A stretch of DNA of 64,000 bases from NCBI GenBank assembly GCA_036651815.1, contig JAVVXB010000018.1:1-64000 (forward strand), written 5' to 3'. The position numbers and the translations under genes are program-made. Positions 60,938 to 64,000 of this stretch are shown piece by piece (within the stretch, counting starts at the first letter, position 1; each line of letters opens with the position of its first letter). The notes beneath the pieces are model-generated. The model saw only the letters and a program-made list of their open reading frames with translations, had not been told where the DNA came from and did no database searches. The DNA comes from JAVVXB01 sp036651815. GTDB taxonomy: Bacteria > Bacillota > Clostridia > Christensenellales > CAG-138.

Positions 60938-62290
60938 CTACTTGAAAAACGCAAACAGTGCATCCGCTACTGCCGGGATCCACGCCGCGCACTCCCCGAT
61001 CAACGCATGTAAACGCAAGGAATCGGCCGTCTCAAGGCGAAGCGTCATGGCTGGTTCCGTAACGGATCGGCGCAATAAAACCCAAGCGCCGTCCGTAAAT
61101 TCGAGCCGCATCCCGTCCAACATAGAAAGCACCGCATCCTGACGCGCGTTGGCCCATATTTGCATCTGTTCAAATGCACTGTCAATCTGTGCTTGATCTG
61201 CGCGGACTCGAATGTCCGGCGTGATGGCCGTATACCGGACGGAACCTAACAGCTTTCGCAGCGGCATCTGCGCACGACATAGAATCTCGCACATCCGAAT
61301 CAACGCGTATAGCCCGTCGTCCGCGCCGAGTTCCCGGAAAAAGAAATGTCCGCTGACTTCTCCCGCAAGGCAACTGCCCCGTTCCAAAAAGTTCGACCGA
61401 ATGAACGCATGTCCGCTGCGTTCCATAACCGGTATCCCACCGCCGTGCAAAATCGCATCTTTGACAATGGAGCTGCACTTAATGTCATAGACCACGGAAT
61501 CCTCCGGCTGCATCAGCGCTTGAATAAAGATGCACAGACCTTCCTCCGCAAGGAGCGGTTTCCCATCCGCATCGATAAAAACAACTCGGTCGCCGTCCCC
61601 GTCAAACGAAGCCCCAATATCCGCACCCACTTCACGCATTTTCTCGCAGACTGCTGCCAAGTTGGTCACTACTGCAGGATTTGGGTCACGGTCTGGGAAT
61701 CTTCCGTCAATCGTGCAAAATAACTCGACTACCTCAAACCCAAGCTTTTGTATAATTCGGGGTGCAATTTCTCCCATTGCACCATTTCCAGCATCAACGA
61801 GCACCTTCAGCTTTCCAATACGGCAGCCGCAGGCACTCATCAGCATCGTCTCATAAGCCGGCATGATGTTCTCCGATTTGCATGTGCCTAGTTTATAAGG
61901 TGACTGAGTGCTCTCTGCGGAGACCTGAATACTGCGGATCACATCCGGTGTGACTGGACGATCGCCCAACATCAGTTTAAGCCCATTATACGATGCAGGA
62001 TTATGCGAAGCGGTTACCTGAGCGCAGGCATATGTATGTAGGGTGCGCTTGGCAAAATAGATGGCGGGCGTTGGGAGCTGCCCTAAATCAATGACCGAGG
62101 CTCCGCCCTGCAAAAGGCCATCCAGCAGCGCGGCTTTCAGCACGGGTGTATGCGTACGAAAATCTCCGCCCACAAGAATCTCTCTGCCGTCAAGCATGCC
62201 GGCTATCGCCCGGCCAATGCGTAACATATCGTCGGTTGTCAACTCGCTGCCATAAACGCCGCGTATATCGCAGTCCTTATAGATGCTCAT
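60938..62290 (-). CDS. phosphomannomutase/phosphoglucomutase
   Basis: Protein of 450 residues of the alpha-D-phosphohexomutase family. The catalytic serine is in TASHNPASYNG near 98, the metal loop is DGDGDRVVF near 235, the sugar loop GEVSGHFFF near 315 and the phosphate-binding end RRSVTEPAMTLRLE near 405. It converts hexose 1- and 6-phosphates. ATG 62290 has GGAGGGG 8 bases before it. It overlaps the kinase gene end by 14 bases, so the two are cotranscribed and probably act on the same sugar. Confidence 0.93.
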   Translation of the reverse strand: MSIYKDCDIRGVYGSELTTDDMLRIGRAIAGMLDGREILVGGDFRTHTPVLKAALLDGLLQGGASVIDLGQLPTPAIYFAKRTLHTYACAQVTASHNPASYNGLKLMLGDRPVTPDVIRSIQVSAESTQSPYKLGTCKSENIMPAYETMLMSACGCRIGKLKVLVDAGNGAMGEIAPRIIQKLGFEVVELFCTIDGRFPDRDPNPAVVTNLAAVCEKMREVGADIGASFDGDGDRVVFIDADGKPLLAEEGLCIFIQALMQPEDSVVYDIKCSSIVKDAILHGGGIPVMERSGHAFIRSNFLERGSCLAGEVSGHFFFRELGADDGLYALIRMCEILCRAQMPLRKLLGSVRYTAITPDIRVRADQAQIDSAFEQMQIWANARQDAVLSMLDGMRLEFTDGAWVLLRRSVTEPAMTLRLETADSLRLHALIGECAAWIPAVADALFAFFK

Positions 62291-63752
62291 CCAGATATCC
62301 CCTCCGCCTGCATTCAACAAGGAATTGCGCATACAGCGCATCATAGCGGGCATGCAAAGCTGCGTTCGGCGTAAAGTGTCGGGTAAAACGCACGATCGTT
62401 TGCGCGGATTGCTTGAGCGTTCGCCCAAGTACGGTTGTTCCGGCAACCATCGCGGCACCAATGGCAGCCTCTATGTTCTCCGGTTCAAGCAGTTCTTTTC
62501 CAAGTATATTTGCGCGTATCTGTGACCAAACAGGCGCATGCACCGCGCCGCCGGCAATCATCACCGTGTCGCCCGTATCGCAACCCAGCGCGGCAAGCGT
62601 ATCATAGCAGAGTCGTTCAACAAAGCCGACGCCTTCCATCGTGCCCGCGTAACGTGCGATGACATCCTCATTTTTCAGTAAAGAGAATCCTTCCGCATCT
62701 GGCTTAACAAACGGGAAGCGTTCTCCCTTACCAAGCAAGGGATAAATGAGATTTCCCGTGGGCAGCAGCCGCTCTGACCGTGCATTATACTCGTCGAACT
62801 TCTCCTTACCGAACCATTTGTTGAGACAATATCCCCCAACGTTACCTGCGCCGCCGGGGATCCAATACCCGTCCGGATGCTTGTGACAGTAAACTCTACC
62901 AGAACCATCTCGGATGAAACGCCGCGTCACGCCCTTGATTACGAGCGTAGTTCCGATGGTTGTATTATATTGGCCCGGCGCAACTGCACCCGACGCAAAG
63001 CCGGACGCGCATCCATCGCTAACGCCGCCTGTTACAACCGTATTCGCAGGCAGTCGCGTCAAACGCTGCGTTTCCTCCGTTATCCGAGCAATTTCCTGTC
63101 CGGGTGCAATCACGCGGGGCAACCGTAGCGGATCAAGTCCTGTTTTTCCAATGAATGCGGGCCAGCAGTCGTCCATCAGGTCATAGCCGCTTTTCAACGC
63201 GTTGGAATAATCGCTGACGCCAATGCATCCAGTCAAGGCCGCAACCATATAATCCGCCTGATGCAGAAAATAGCGTGTGTTTTCATAGACGCGGGGCATT
63301 TCTTCCATAATCCAGAGCATTTTCGGCAAGCCAAAGGATGCGTTAAACCGATAGCCAAGCTTTTGTTCAAAATCGTCACAGCAGGCATGAATATGCTCCG
63401 TCTGAACCAGTGCGCGTCCGTCGTTATACATGATTCCATGATATAGCGGCACACCATGAGCATCGACCGGCACGATCGTTCCACTCGTTGCATCAACGGA
63501 TAGCAACGCGCGGTCAATTCGATATTCCTGTTGGGCAAGTTTGTCCGACAGCTCCGCTAAAACGGAAAATGCAGTCTGTTTCCAATTCTCAGCGCGCTGT
63601 TCCTTCCATTCATTTTGGGCATCGGCAACATTTGTTTCCGCATAGCTTGCCGCGCTGGAAACAAGAATCTTACCACTGTCCGCGTCCACCGCTACCGCTC
63701 GCGCGCCTTGTGTGCCAAGATCCAACCCAATTAGCAATGCATTCAGTTGCAT
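62277..63752 (-). CDS. FGGY-family sugar kinase
   Basis: Protein of 491 residues with the actin-like ATPase fold: LIGLDLGTQGARAVAVD at the N-terminus, DATSGTIVPVD near 80, the FGGY region TGGVSDGCASGFASGAVAPG near 240 and the second signature MIAGGAVHAPVWSQI near 395. It is closest in layout to xylulokinase/ribulokinase-like members of unknown specificity. AAGGAGG lies 9 bases before the ATG. The mutase gene follows immediately. Upstream (63753-64000) no gene is seen. Confidence 0.92.
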   Translation of the reverse strand: MQLNALLIGLDLGTQGARAVAVDADSGKILVSSAASYAETNVADAQNEWKEQRAENWKQTAFSVLAELSDKLAQQEYRIDRALLSVDATSGTIVPVDAHGVPLYHGIMYNDGRALVQTEHIHACCDDFEQKLGYRFNASFGLPKMLWIMEEMPRVYENTRYFLHQADYMVAALTGCIGVSDYSNALKSGYDLMDDCWPAFIGKTGLDPLRLPRVIAPGQEIARITEETQRLTRLPANTVVTGGVSDGCASGFASGAVAPGQYNTTIGTTLVIKGVTRRFIRDGSGRVYCHKHPDGYWIPGGAGNVGGYCLNKWFGKEKFDEYNARSERLLPTGNLIYPLLGKGERFPFVKPDAEGFSLLKNEDVIARYAGTMEGVGFVERLCYDTLAALGCDTGDTVMIAGGAVHAPVWSQIRANILGKELLEPENIEAAIGAAMVAGTTVLGRTLKQSAQTIVRFTRHFTPNAALHARYDALYAQFLVECRRRGYLDEHL

Positions 63753-64000
63753 TCATTTATTCCTCCTTGTAACCGATCAGCGCACAGCCCGTCAAAAACT
63801 TGCATGAGCTGACCCATTGCTCAGCCCATGGCTGATTTAAAAGCTTTTCCGTTTCCCATTCCATTATTATAAGGTTTTGAAAAATAGTGTGTTCCTTTAT
63901 GAATAGATTGATGCTACTACAATCGCTTGGCTTCGTCAATTAAAACCAACCTCATACAGTTTCTTTGATAACGCGAATTGTTTCATTTATGATATAGATA

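Noticed and set aside
1..64000. CRISPR array or toxin-antitoxin locus
   Set aside because: No regularly spaced repeats were seen, and the only ribbon-helix-helix protein is paired with clpB rather than a toxin.

Overview
The window looks like a chromosome segment of an anaerobic Gram-positive bacterium of the Clostridia (near 50% G+C by eye). Supporting signs are a CIRCE element in front of groES-groEL, many AGGAGG ribosome sites, sigma-A type promoters, TTG and GTG starts, a YesM/YesN two-component pair, Rrf2 and AraC regulators, lipoprotein solute-binding proteins, and many oxygen-sensitive Fe-S or molybdenum enzymes. No species can be assigned from the sequence alone.

Left part (1-15.4 kb): a possible edge-truncated gene, clpB with a ribbon-helix-helix gene in front of it, a PatB-type C-S lyase, a VTT membrane protein and a nitroreductase. 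Next comes a three-gene thiol-redox operon (TlpA-like lipoprotein, a 48-residue CXXC membrane protein, a polyferredoxin membrane protein) whose promoter carries the same inverted repeat as the adjacent rrf2 gene. After that are an XdhC/CoxI maturation protein, groES-groEL and tRNA-Arg(ACG). The tRNA is followed by insertion-sequence debris: a truncated TIGR04076 gene running into an IS1182-type transposase remnant, and an IS3-type transposase pseudogene.

Middle part (15.4-33.5 kb): a carbohydrate-type module. It has two AraC regulators, a ribose-type ABC transporter (binding protein, two permeases, double ATPase), a rhamnose-mutarotase-like protein, an aldo/keto reductase, a zinc alcohol dehydrogenase, the YesN/YesM pair, and four URO-D-superfamily proteins. 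Nothing else for heme synthesis is visible. The URO-D proteins are therefore more likely methyltransferase-like or of unknown catabolic function.

The segment 34.0-38.8 kb encodes, on the minus strand, a CooC/MinD-like ATPase, two 2-hydroxyacyl-CoA-dehydratase-type (double-cubane-like) subunits, a 51-residue membrane protein and a 240-residue protein ending in a CxxCx5C motif. No ordinary ASKHA-type activator lies beside them. This is the best candidate here for an undescribed redox system.

Right part (39.3-59.5 kb): a nitrogen-heterocycle catabolism region. Two complete three-subunit molybdenum hydroxylases sit back to back, followed by a Liv-type ABC transporter and then carbamate kinase, aspartate carbamoyltransferase and a cyclic amidohydrolase in one operon, with a LysR regulator and an aspartate aminotransferase nearby. 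A coherent reading is uptake and oxidation of a heterocycle, ring opening, and ATP formation from carbamoyl phosphate by carbamate kinase; the substrate is unknown. The window ends with a small alarmone synthetase, a phosphohexomutase and an FGGY sugar kinase.
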